Shown here piece by piece: positions 16,937 through 24,714 of a stretch of 64,000 bases of DNA (positions are counted from its first letter, which is position 1; every line of letters starts with the position of its first letter). The position numbers and the translations under genes are program-made. The notes below the pieces were generated by a model. That model was not told the DNA's origin and did not search any database. It was given only the letters and a program-made list of their open reading frames with translations. This stretch comes from Methylohalobius sp964654415 (lineage in GTDB: Bacteria; Pseudomonadota; Gammaproteobacteria; Methylococcales; Methylothermaceae): contig CAZZIP010000001.1 of NCBI GenBank assembly GCA_964654415.1, positions 248,001 through 312,000 of the forward strand. Direction: 5' to 3'.

Positions 16937-17993
16937 CGGCTTGTTCCCCAGCTGCGGAAAAAGTTGCAGAAATTGCTTGCCGCTTTGCATTCCATTCCGC
17001 ATTTAGTACTCGGATTTTTGGTGGGCAGTCGCCGAAGCGGCGGAGAAAATAATCTAAAACCCCTTTCCGCCTGGCTTTTTGCCTTGGGTCTTGCCAGAGT
17101 TTTATCGCGTCACGAATGGACCAGTATAAACGCTTTAAGAAAGGAGCCTTGACGGTGCTGAAGGATAATTGAGGAAAAAACCAGCGCAGGCTATGAACCG
17201 TTAGTTTTGACCATGCTGTTTTAGAGAGATTGTTTTCAGCGAATAAAAGATGGTTGCGGGTATTGAAGTAAAGGCGCAAAGGAGAAGAATCGCTTCCTAA
17301 AGCGCTGCCTACTTTATGCCAGACGATGGCTTTAGGAACGATGCGGCAAGTATGGCCTAGACGGCGTGCCCGGCAGCACCAATCGGATTCCTCATTAGTT
17401 AAAAAATAGCGCTCATCGAATAAGCCTACTGTTGCTAAAATGGCCTTTGGCATGAATAAGGCAGCTCCCATTATTCTGTCTGTCTCATAGCTGTCGGGTT
17501 GAAGACAAGCAACGGATTCTCCCTCTTTAGATTGTTGAAACAAACGGATGGGATCACAAAACTTGTCGCCTGCGGTCCAAATAACATCTGGTCTATCCAT
17601 ATAACAGATCACAGGTCCCAACGCCGCGGCCTCTGGATGCCGTTTGGCTTCAGCCACTAAGTGTGTAAGTGCATCTTGGGCGATTTTAGTATCGTTGTTG
17701 AGAACGAAAACAAACTCTGCCCCTAGGTCCAGCGCATAGCGGATGCCTACGTTGTTTCCCCCCGCATAGCCGAGGTTTTTTCCGGTTTCGATCAGGTGCG
17801 CTTGGGGAAAAGCCTGACGGATCGCCGGGACCGAGCCGTCGCTTGAGCCGTTGTCGACCACCACGACCTCAAAATTGGGGTAGTCGATCTTAAAGACCGA
17901 TGCTAAGCATTCTAGGGTATCGTCCTTGCCGTTCCAGTTAAGGATAACGAGGACGACTTTAGGGGTTATAGTCATGGCTTGTGGATTGGTCAT
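16929..17993 (-). CDS. Family 2 glycosyltransferase (rhamnosyl/galactofuranosyl-transferase-like)
   Basis: 354 residues with the GT2 subgroup features of WbbL-like enzymes: VVLVILNWNGKDDTLECL, VVVVDNGSSDGS, NLGYAGGNNVGIRYA and FVLNNDTKI (the DxD position is NDT). NEESDWCCRARRLG holds the catalytic acid region. Enzymes of this subgroup often add rhamnose or galactofuranose to O-antigen chains. An internal ATG six codons downstream is an alternative start. Downstream it overlaps the AT-rich glycosyltransferase. Confidence 0.88.
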   Translation of the reverse strand: MTNPQAMTITPKVVLVILNWNGKDDTLECLASVFKIDYPNFEVVVVDNGSSDGSVPAIRQAFPQAHLIETGKNLGYAGGNNVGIRYALDLGAEFVFVLNNDTKIAQDALTHLVAEAKRHPEAAALGPVICYMDRPDVIWTAGDKFCDPIRLFQQSKEGESVACLQPDSYETDRIMGAALFMPKAILATVGLFDERYFLTNEESDWCCRARRLGHTCRIVPKAIVWHKVGSALGSDSSPLRLYFNTRNHLLFAENNLSKTAWSKLTVHSLRWFFPQLSFSTVKAPFLKRLYWSIRDAIKLWQDPRQKARRKGVLDYFLRRFGDCPPKIRVLNAEWNAKRQAISATFSAAGEQADV

Positions 17994-18007
17994 AGCTAAT
18001 AGATCAT

Positions 18008-18247
18008 TCAGCAGTCCAAGCTCCTGGCTAGGAATTCGAGAGCGTTTTGATTGAGCAGCTTGAGTTCGTCTTCTTTTATCTCCGGCTTGCGTTGGGCAGC
18101 TATTTCTAGGCGGTGCGCCTCAATGTGGGATAGACCGATCTCGATGGCCTCGACCACCTTTTGGGCGTCTTCTCTGCCTAGGCGGTCCTCCAAGAGTTGA
18201 TAGATCTCGATCGGCACGTGCATGGGCGTATTTTCCGAGGGGGGCAA
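18008..18247 (-). CDS. Small helical protein of unknown function
   Basis: 79 residues (71 if the ATG at 18223 is used): a short lead, then IYQLLEDRLGREDAQKVVEAIEIGL and a charged helix ending FLARSLDC. It looks like a coiled-coil protein resembling the front of DUF1640-like proteins, which normally continue into a membrane anchor that is missing here. It lies between two glycosyltransferase genes with 14 and 28 bases of spacing. It could be a real small gene or the truncated front of a longer one. Confidence 0.5.
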   Translation of the reverse strand: MPPSENTPMHVPIEIYQLLEDRLGREDAQKVVEAIEIGLSHIEAHRLEIAAQRKPEIKEDELKLLNQNALEFLARSLDC

Positions 18248-18275
18248 AACGCTTGTCCAGGGTAGAGGCGCGAAC

Positions 18276-19274
18276 TTAAGACTTCAGCCTCCAGAGCAAA
18301 TGCCGGTTTATCCAGGCCTTAAACCTGTGGATCAGAAGATAAGGGTTTTGATCGAGCTCAGGATGACGGGTGACGACTTGATCCCAGTCTTCCAAAATTT
18401 CTGGAGCGTCTTGGGCTAATTGCCGGCTGTACTGTTCCAGCCAAAAAAATCTCGCAGCCAATTTTTGTTTCAAAGGAATCCCTAACTGTTTGGCGCGTTG
18501 CCTTAAAGGCTCATAAAGAGGATGATAACACCACGCGTTTAAAATCAGTAACCTGTCCAGATATTCACTGCGAAACCGACGGCGGTTGCCCGCGCTGGTC
18601 GATTCCGGATGGATGCGAAAAGTAGCCAATGTCTTGGGGATGTAAGCGATGCCGCAATGAATTCCGATGCGAATCCAATATTCAAAGTCGCAGAACTGAA
18701 CCAACTCAGCGTTGAAGGTGCCAAAGCGCTCAAACACCGAACGGTGCAGGAGACATGCAGTCGGTTCACCAAGAAAGTTTTGCTGCGTCTGGGTCAGAAC
18801 CGTTTCCAAGAGAGCCTCTGGCTGGATAAAAGTCTGATCTGGGAATAGCTGCTCAATGCTGGGAAGGTTGTGGTAATGTTGGCGTGTTCCATTATCCACC
18901 TTGCCTGCAAACAAAAATCGGCGCCGGCAGAAAATCAGAGGTTGGGATGGGTCTAAGCGTTCTGCAAAGGAAGCTAAGCACTCAGGTTCCAGCACGTCGT
19001 CCTGGAACAGAAACTTGATCCATTCACTCTGGGCCAGCTCAACGCAGCGATTCCAATTTCCTACCAGCCCCAGTCGAGTCGGGTTTTGGTAAAGCTTGCA
19101 ATTTGGAAGGGTCTTAGCGAACCGCTTTAGAATTTCTAAAGTGCCATCGGTGGAACTATCGTCGCAGATTATAATTTCGAAATCCGAATAAGTTTGCGCG
19201 CGCAAGCTCTCAAGACAAGAACTTAAGTATTTAGCACCGTTATAAGTAGGCAGGCAAACGCTAAAGGTGATCAT
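18276..19274 (-). CDS. Family 2 glycosyltransferase
   Basis: 332 residues: FSVCLPTYNGAKYLSSCLESL, IIICDDSSTDGTLEIL and IKFLFQDDVLEPECL (QDD metal site), then FGTFNAELVQFCDFEYWIRIG as the acceptor/base region and a basic C-terminus. It starts in an ATGA overlap with the GT4 gene upstream, so the two are translated as a pair. The donor sugar is unknown. Confidence 0.88.
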   Translation of the reverse strand: MITFSVCLPTYNGAKYLSSCLESLRAQTYSDFEIIICDDSSTDGTLEILKRFAKTLPNCKLYQNPTRLGLVGNWNRCVELAQSEWIKFLFQDDVLEPECLASFAERLDPSQPLIFCRRRFLFAGKVDNGTRQHYHNLPSIEQLFPDQTFIQPEALLETVLTQTQQNFLGEPTACLLHRSVFERFGTFNAELVQFCDFEYWIRIGIHCGIAYIPKTLATFRIHPESTSAGNRRRFRSEYLDRLLILNAWCYHPLYEPLRQRAKQLGIPLKQKLAARFFWLEQYSRQLAQDAPEILEDWDQVVTRHPELDQNPYLLIHRFKAWINRHLLWRLKS

Positions 19275-20425
19275 TGCCGCAAAACCTCTTCTAAAATCTG
19301 ACCGATCTTGTCGGCATAAGCTTGAACGCTAAAACACGCATAAGCCCGGTTTCGGCCTGCTTCTCCCATTTTCCTGGCCGTATCTGGGTTCTCGAGCAAG
19401 GTGGAAATGACCGAAGCCACCGTTTCATGGTCACCAGGGGGGGCGATGAATCCAGTTTGACCGTCGACGACTTCTTCCGGTCCGCCACAGCGCGTAGCAA
19501 CAACAGGTGTTCCAGAAGCCATCGCTTCAATTAGCGTGCGGCCAAAGCTTTCCTGGGTTGAAGTGGACACGTGCACCGTTGCGGCGGCCAGAAGGTCGGC
19601 GACGTCGTGGCGGTAGCCTAAGAAATGTACCTTAAGGCCTTCGGTTTGTACCAAGGCGCGCGCCTGGCGTTCCAGCTCGGGGTCGGCCACAGTACCTGCT
19701 AGCAGAAAATGCGCGTTCGGAAAGCGGCGGTGAACGATAGCCGCAGCGCGGATAAAGGTCAGCGGGTCTTTACGGTGAGAGATGGCGCCGATGAAGGCGA
19801 TCACGGGCGCTTTAGATGAAATCCCAAGCTCTTGGCGTAGGCGCTGGCCATCGCCATTATGGAAGGTGTTGAGGTCAATGCCGTTTGGCACGACGTAAAC
19901 CTTGGCCGCATTGGCAAAGCGCGCTTGGGCCACAGCGCCCGAAGGAGTAATGATGCGGGTAGATAAAGCCAAAGTCAGCTTGTCTATCCAAAAGGGGGGA
20001 ATGAAGCAATATAAATCGGCGTTGCCGCGCAAGTGCTCGTGGATATGCCAGATGTGGGGAAGCCTGGCGCGACGCGCGGCGAGGGCGCCTTCCAGAAGGG
20101 TGGAAGTGTTGGTATAGACAAGATCGATGTTTTCGCGCTCGATTAGACAAAGCAGCGACCAAAGGCGGGCGCGCAAGCCAGAAAACCAAGTCCAAAGATA
20201 ATTCCAAGAGGCTTGGTGAGGCGATGGGATCCAGCGGAGCATGTGGCGAACAGTATAAGGGACACCTGCCTGCTTGAGTTTCTCTTCCAGCGGTCCGCGC
20301 CAAGGAAGAACTACCAGTGGTTGGAAACGCTGGCGGTCGAGATGGGTAACTAAGTCCAACAGGCAGCGTTCAGCGCCCTGGAGACTGCTGGCGTGAGAGA
20401 GGAGGAGTAACTTACACTTTTTCAA
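19271..20425 (-). CDS. Family 4 glycosyltransferase
   Basis: 384 residues. The N-terminal half has LLLSHASSLQGAERCLLDL and the C-terminal half VIAFIGAISHRKDPLTFIRAA, then VHFLGYRHDVADLL and STQESFGRTLIEAMASGTPVVATRCGGPEEVV, a textbook GT4 donor-binding E-x7-E motif. This is a retaining transferase acting on a cytoplasmic lipid-linked or protein acceptor. It follows the AT-rich GT4 gene after 18 bases and is itself GC-rich, which marks one of the composition boundaries of the island. Confidence 0.9.
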   Translation of the reverse strand: MKKCKLLLLSHASSLQGAERCLLDLVTHLDRQRFQPLVVLPWRGPLEEKLKQAGVPYTVRHMLRWIPSPHQASWNYLWTWFSGLRARLWSLLCLIERENIDLVYTNTSTLLEGALAARRARLPHIWHIHEHLRGNADLYCFIPPFWIDKLTLALSTRIITPSGAVAQARFANAAKVYVVPNGIDLNTFHNGDGQRLRQELGISSKAPVIAFIGAISHRKDPLTFIRAAAIVHRRFPNAHFLLAGTVADPELERQARALVQTEGLKVHFLGYRHDVADLLAAATVHVSTSTQESFGRTLIEAMASGTPVVATRCGGPEEVVDGQTGFIAPPGDHETVASVISTLLENPDTARKMGEAGRNRAYACFSVQAYADKIGQILEEVLRQ

Positions 20426-20443
20426 AGCTTTGGTATTTGTTAA

Positions 20444-21772
20444 TCAATAGTTAAAATCAAGAGTGGTTTTTAAAATTTCATCTAATTTTTTTGTCAGCTC
20501 GCGCCTATGAAAACATTCCGCCTCAGGTCTTTTGATAAAAAACGGAAGATCGTTTTGTTTCCACAAGTTATAAATAGTCAAAATTTGGTCCTTAATGGAC
20601 TCTGGATTGTTAATGTCGGCTAGGTAACAACAATCCTTATTTTGTAAAAATCTCCAAATAGCGCTGTTTTTAGGGCATATAGCTAAAATTGGTTTGCCAG
20701 TGGCAAGGTACTCGAAAATTTTCCCGGGATAGCATCTTTTATGTAAATTTCCGCAGATTAAAACTAAAACGTTAGAACTAATTAAAAAATTGAGCGTTTC
20801 AAGATGTGGAAGATATCCGTAGTTATTAATCCAGGGGTAACTGATAATAATATCATCAAAATTTCTGGTATCGCCAATGATATTGAAACACATTTCCTTA
20901 TTGTTCGCAAATGCCGCAGAGAACGGGTTAAGCCACACCAAGGGAGATCTGTCTCTTAGTAAAGTTCCCGCATGTGTAAAGTTTAAAGTATTTTTGCTTA
21001 AGCAAGCACTTTTAGATAGAGAAGATATATCTATATCTAAGGTATGTCCATTTGTTATAACCTCAAATTTGGATAAATCAAGCTTTGCATTTTTTGCAGT
21101 ATCCATGGCGATCTCTGGTGTAGTAGCAATAATTTTATCTGCATAATTCAATGTGATATTTTCAAGTATCTCATCGAGTTTCTTATAAAGCCTGCCAGGA
21201 TATTGCATAAATGGGTTGAGGGTCCATTCATCTCTTAAATCAGCCACCCAGGGTTTTCTGGTCAGTGCTGACAATATGCATGCTACAAGGTGCATTGTAG
21301 GTGGGGGAGATGTGGAAAGAATGATGTCCGGATGCTCAGATTTTAAGATTCTATATCCTTGCCAGAGAAATTTTGGAAGAGCGCTAATTAGGGCATCAGG
21401 TATTGAAAGCAGGTTGATAATAGGACGCAAGATTGTCCTCGTTGACTTTGATGCGATGTTATTGACTTTCCACAGAATTGGTAGCTTACTAAAAATATTA
21501 GCGATTTTCCGATCTGTTTTTTTACACCAGACATATAGCTTCTCATCTGCTCTGGGGTCTTTAATGCGAATGACTGTTGTTGTTGGATGAATATGTTGTG
21601 TCAGGGTAGGATCATGTACAAAGTAATCGTCTTCTGCAGTAGTAAGAACAATACATTTCCAACCAAGCTCTGAGAGGTATTTAGAGAAAAATAGAGGACG
21701 CTGGACGCCGCTTCCTCCATGTGGAGGGAAGCATTGAGTTATGATTAAGACTTTTTTCTTAATACTGCACAT
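20444..21772 (-). CDS. Family 4-like glycosyltransferase (AT-rich)
   Basis: 442 residues. The N-terminus VLIITQCFPPHGGSGVQRPLFFSKYL is the acceptor loop of WbuB/GT4-like enzymes, and WVADLRDEWTLNP is a conserved segment of the same subgroup. The C-terminal half has VLICGNLHKRCYPGKIFEYLATGKPILA, a donor-site segment with Glu preceding the GKP turn. Base composition is strongly AT-rich, like the methyltransferase gene it overlaps by 28 bases, so the two probably arrived together. Confidence 0.83.
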   Translation of the reverse strand: MCSIKKKVLIITQCFPPHGGSGVQRPLFFSKYLSELGWKCIVLTTAEDDYFVHDPTLTQHIHPTTTVIRIKDPRADEKLYVWCKKTDRKIANIFSKLPILWKVNNIASKSTRTILRPIINLLSIPDALISALPKFLWQGYRILKSEHPDIILSTSPPPTMHLVACILSALTRKPWVADLRDEWTLNPFMQYPGRLYKKLDEILENITLNYADKIIATTPEIAMDTAKNAKLDLSKFEVITNGHTLDIDISSLSKSACLSKNTLNFTHAGTLLRDRSPLVWLNPFSAAFANNKEMCFNIIGDTRNFDDIIISYPWINNYGYLPHLETLNFLISSNVLVLICGNLHKRCYPGKIFEYLATGKPILAICPKNSAIWRFLQNKDCCYLADINNPESIKDQILTIYNLWKQNDLPFFIKRPEAECFHRRELTKKLDEILKTTLDFNY

Positions 21773-22539
21773 TGATGTCCTTGATTTAATACTTCAACAA
21801 GATCAAGCATAGGATACATATTTTTCCACATGGTTACGATTTGTTTCTCGTCATCCCGAATATAATCATCTAGAATAATAGTAGCGTTGTTCTCTATAGC
21901 TTCATAAATCAACGGTAGGACAGGAAATCTTGCATGTTTACAGGTTTGTCCTGGCGGACCGTCGATAAGGACAAGGTCAGGCCTATTATCTCCCAGTATT
22001 TCTTTTATGCCATGATAAAACATATATTCTTGATCTAAAATAATTATTTTCTGTAGGGGCGCATAATTAAATCTAATGTTGGTTAGCTTATTAAGTGAAG
22101 CAATGAGTTTTGCTTTTTCAATGTATGTTTTATCATGATCAATAGAAATATGTACTGCCGAATAGTTGAGTTTCTGTATGATTTTGGAAATAACTATAGT
22201 AGATGTCCCGGATCCAAATTCTAATATAGATTTTGGCTTATGTACTGTTATATATTCTACTAAAAATCTCGCCAGGTGGCTATCGATCGACCAGCCATCA
22301 TAGAATATGGGATAATCTAAATCCAAGGAGGATGATAAAACAGCGCTATTCTGAATCTCGATGGATCGTTCTTGTATTTCTTTAAGTACTTTATTGGATC
22401 TGCCCCCAGACTCGTTTATTTTTTCTTCTAACTTTTCAAATCGTCTGTCTTGATCGCTGAATCTTGCTTTTAACTTTATGGCCATATATAGCTGAATAGC
22501 TATTAAAAGGCTAACTGCTATGAAGATCATCCAAAGCAT
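21745..22539 (-). CDS. Membrane-anchored coiled-coil SAM-dependent methyltransferase, candidate chain terminator
   Basis: 264 residues in three parts: an N-terminal membrane helix (IFIAVSLLIAIQLYMAI), a predicted coiled coil (RRFEKLEEKINESGG to LKEIQERSIEIQN), and a class I methyltransferase domain with ILEFGSGTSTIVIS (SAM loop), ISIDHDK and PDLVLIDGPPG. The ATG at 22539 with AGGA six bases upstream is preferred to TTG 22557. It overlaps the exporter ATPase gene, whose product has a C-terminal carbohydrate-binding domain. In known ABC-dependent O-antigen systems such a pair is a chain-capping methyltransferase and the transporter that recognises the cap, so I infer that role here. Confidence 0.75.
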   Translation of the reverse strand: MLWMIFIAVSLLIAIQLYMAIKLKARFSDQDRRFEKLEEKINESGGRSNKVLKEIQERSIEIQNSAVLSSSLDLDYPIFYDGWSIDSHLARFLVEYITVHKPKSILEFGSGTSTIVISKIIQKLNYSAVHISIDHDKTYIEKAKLIASLNKLTNIRFNYAPLQKIIILDQEYMFYHGIKEILGDNRPDLVLIDGPPGQTCKHARFPVLPLIYEAIENNATIILDDYIRDDEKQIVTMWKNMYPMLDLVEVLNQGHQCAVLRKKS

Positions 22540-23806
22540 ACTTAATCCTGTTCTCAAATTTTGTATTCATAAGATTCCTTGGATAAAGTCTTAGTTCTGC
22601 TGGCATATAGACTATACCTAGTCCTGGTAGTTTTGCTCTCGGGATTTTATCGGTTATTACTGAGAAGGTAGTGAGCATTTCGCCATAGAAAATCTCTTTT
22701 GGAACATTGTCAAGAATTCCAAATCTTACAGCGTAAACGCCAGGCATCAGGGTTAGATTTGGTATATGGCACTCTATAACATTTTCTCCAGGAATGATAT
22801 CTGGCCGATCTTGGATGTGTCCATTTCCCATCGATGAAATGTAAAAGAAATCGGTAGTATGAAACCCAAATATTACTTCTGGTTTTGGTATCTTTCGTTT
22901 CGCCTTAATTATGCAGCGAATTGTTATCTCATTTCCCATTGCTATATCTTTTATTTCTTGTCCATTTTGATCATGTAGTGTTATGTGTTCTAAATCAACA
23001 TCTTCTGTTTTTCGGACATGCTTGCTATAGGATTTAGTAGTCATCACTTGATCGGCAATTTTTTTGTTACTTTGTCTATAAAAGTATTCGCATACTTCAG
23101 TTTTATTTCCGTCCATTATGACTTTCCCATGATCAAGTAATATTGCCCGATCACAAAGACGATCGATCTGACGAATGTTATGACTTACAAGAAGTACGGT
23201 TTTATTTCTTCGATCAATCAATTCCTCCATTCTGTCAAAACATTTTCTCTGAAACGCCAGATCGCCTACCGCGAGCACCTCGTCGATGATCAAAATCTCG
23301 GCATCCAGGCTAGTGGCGATGGCAAATCCCAGTTTCACCTGCATTCCGGAGCTGTAGCGCTTGACCGGGGTATCAATGAACTGCTCAAGCTCTGAAAACT
23401 CGATGATCTCGTCGATTTTTTGCTTGATGACTTTCTTGGGGATGCCCAAGATCGAGGCGTTGAGGTAAATGTTCTCGCGCCCGGTCAGTTCTGGGTTGAT
23501 GCCGGCGCCGACTTCGATCAAGGGGGCAATGCTGCCGCGCACCACCACCCGCCCTTTGGTGGGGGTCGTTACCTTGGCCAGAATTTTAAGCAAAGTCGAT
23601 TTGCCTGCGCCGTTGTGGCCGATGATGCCGACCACTTCGCCTTCCTCGACGCTGAAGCTGACGTCGTCCAGCGCCTTGAAGCGCTCGCGCTCGATGGGAG
23701 GCTTTCCAGCCAGGCGGCGCAAGGCATTGGTAAAGCTGTCCTTGAGGCTGGTGATGGTGCCGAGTTGATATTCTTTGGTGAGGTGTTCGACTTCGATAAT
23801 GGGCAT
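22511..23806 (-). CDS. wzt: ABC exporter ATPase with C-terminal glycan-recognition domain (Wzt type)
   Basis: 431 residues. The first 245 or so are the nucleotide-binding domain: GIIGHNGAGKSTLL (Walker A), YSSGMQVKLGFAIA (signature), ILIIDEVLAVGD (Walker B) and LLVSHNI (H-loop). The remaining residues form a beta-rich domain like the Wzt C-terminal domain that binds the finished O-antigen. Base composition changes inside the gene near 23250 (about residue 185): GC-rich before it, AT-rich after. The Wzm-type permease lies 1.9 kb upstream instead of adjacent, separated by a toxin-antitoxin pair, a truncated copy of this gene's front and an Rpn-like gene. Confidence 0.9.
   Translation of the reverse strand: MPIIEVEHLTKEYQLGTITSLKDSFTNALRRLAGKPPIERERFKALDDVSFSVEEGEVVGIIGHNGAGKSTLLKILAKVTTPTKGRVVVRGSIAPLIEVGAGINPELTGRENIYLNASILGIPKKVIKQKIDEIIEFSELEQFIDTPVKRYSSGMQVKLGFAIATSLDAEILIIDEVLAVGDLAFQRKCFDRMEELIDRRNKTVLLVSHNIRQIDRLCDRAILLDHGKVIMDGNKTEVCEYFYRQSNKKIADQVMTTKSYSKHVRKTEDVDLEHITLHDQNGQEIKDIAMGNEITIRCIIKAKRKIPKPEVIFGFHTTDFFYISSMGNGHIQDRPDIIPGENVIECHIPNLTLMPGVYAVRFGILDNVPKEIFYGEMLTTFSVITDKIPRAKLPGLGIVYMPAELRLYPRNLMNTKFENRIKYALDDLHSS
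23663..23806. repeat. 144-bp repeat of the exporter ATPase 5' end, intact-gene copy
   Basis: It matches 24475-24618 at an offset of 812 with about four substitutions. In this copy the frame continues into a full ATPase gene. Confidence 0.9.
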
Positions 23807-23813
23807 GAGAGTT

Positions 23814-24170
23814 TTACTCAGAGAGGGTATGTCTAATTCTGATCAATCCAGGTTGGATCACGCTGAAGTTTCCAACCATCTCGTGTCCATATTGGGTCAA
23901 CGCAGCGTGCACTGTCTCGGCTTTGGTCTGAGGAGGCAGACCGGCAAGTCGGATCAATAAGATTCCATTGTGTGCCCGTTTCTGCTGATAGACGAGCTCG
24001 CCAAAGTCTTTGTCGGCAGTAATCAGTATTGCACCAAGGTGATTGGCCTTTTCTAGGACGGCATCATCGGGCATGGCTGGGTTCATTTCGGCAACGTATA
24101 TGACCGTATACTGACTGCGAAGCCTAGTCACGATTTGAAGGTCGACGCTTTCATCAGCGACAAAAATCAT
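23814..24170 (-). CDS. DUF5615 PIN-like toxin of a toxin-antitoxin pair
   Basis: 118 residues. MIFVADESVD gives the early acidic residues and LITADKDFGELVY the later ones, the layout of the DUF5615 PIN-like family, which is thought to act as ribonuclease toxins. GILLIRLAGLPPQTKAE is also typical. Its ATG overlaps the stop of the DUF433 gene upstream (ATGA). It ends seven bases before the intact exporter ATPase gene, so the pair is tightly wedged in the exporter operon. Confidence 0.85.
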   Translation of the reverse strand: MIFVADESVDLQIVTRLRSQYTVIYVAEMNPAMPDDAVLEKANHLGAILITADKDFGELVYQQKRAHNGILLIRLAGLPPQTKAETVHAALTQYGHEMVGNFSVIQPGLIRIRHTLSE

Positions 24171-24400
24171 GCGGCTTTTCCTGGAAGAGGATAAATGACA
24201 TCCGCTTTTAGAACCTTGGCTGCAAACCGCACGGCAGCACGAATCATCTCTGGTGTCAGCTTGGGATGGGCTGCCATGATGTCTTCAAAAGACTCTCCAG
24301 CCGCAATTTTCTCTAGAATCAGTTCGACGGTAATGCGTGTTCCTTTAATGACGGGTTTCCCCAGCATGATGTTAGGATTACATTCGATTAGTTCGAGCAT
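24167..24400 (-). CDS. DUF433 antitoxin
   Basis: 77 residues, a compact DNA-binding-like helical protein: MLGKPVIKGTRITVELILEKIAAGES is the family hallmark, followed by TPEMIRAAVRFAAKVL. DUF433 proteins precede DUF5615 genes widely and are taken as their antitoxins. It has a strong ribosome-binding site (GAGGGG) seven bases upstream of the ATG. Upstream it touches the truncated ATPase copy. Confidence 0.85.
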   Translation of the reverse strand: MLELIECNPNIMLGKPVIKGTRITVELILEKIAAGESFEDIMAAHPKLTPEMIRAAVRFAAKVLKADVIYPLPGKAA

Positions 24401-24426
24401 GGTTTCCCCTCAAGTATAGGATGTCG

Positions 24427-24618
24427 CTAAAAGAATCTTTGACCTAAGGCAGTCAGGTAACTGTCGTGACCGATGTCGTCCAGCGCCTTGAAGCGCTCGC
24501 GCTCGATGGGAGGCTTTCCAGCCAGGCGGCGCAAAGCATTGGTAAAGCTGTCCTTGAGGCTGGTGATGGTGCCGAGTTGGTATTCCTTGGTGAGGTGTTC
24601 GACTTCGATGATGGGCAT
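24427..24618 (-). pseudogene. Truncated copy of the exporter ATPase gene (first 48 codons)
   Basis: Starts at ATG 24618 with MPIIEVEHLTKEYQLGTI and matches the intact gene up to ERFKALDD. It then enters unrelated sequence (IGHDSYLTALG) and stops at 24427. The Walker motifs are absent, so it cannot work as an ATPase. It lies where the ATPase gene would be expected after the permease and may be the leftover of an older allele. Confidence 0.88.
24475..24618. repeat. 144-bp repeat of the exporter ATPase 5' end, truncated copy
   Basis: Partner of 23663-23806. The two copies flank the DUF433/DUF5615 pair as direct repeats. The few substitutions between them argue for two alleles brought together by recombination rather than a fresh tandem duplication. 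Confidence 0.9.
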
Positions 24619-24714
24619 AGATCCTTACGATTTCCTCCGGCTCTTCGATGCCAATCGGGACCATCTGTCGCCGGGTCGAATTGAACGGAAAATCAGCCTA
24701 ACCGGCGATCGGTG

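Noticed and set aside
24401..24474. TATACT at 24418-24413 as promoter of the toxin-antitoxin pair
   Set aside because: Only 12 bases separate it from the ATG, so the ribosome-binding site would not be in the transcript, and the -35 is poor.
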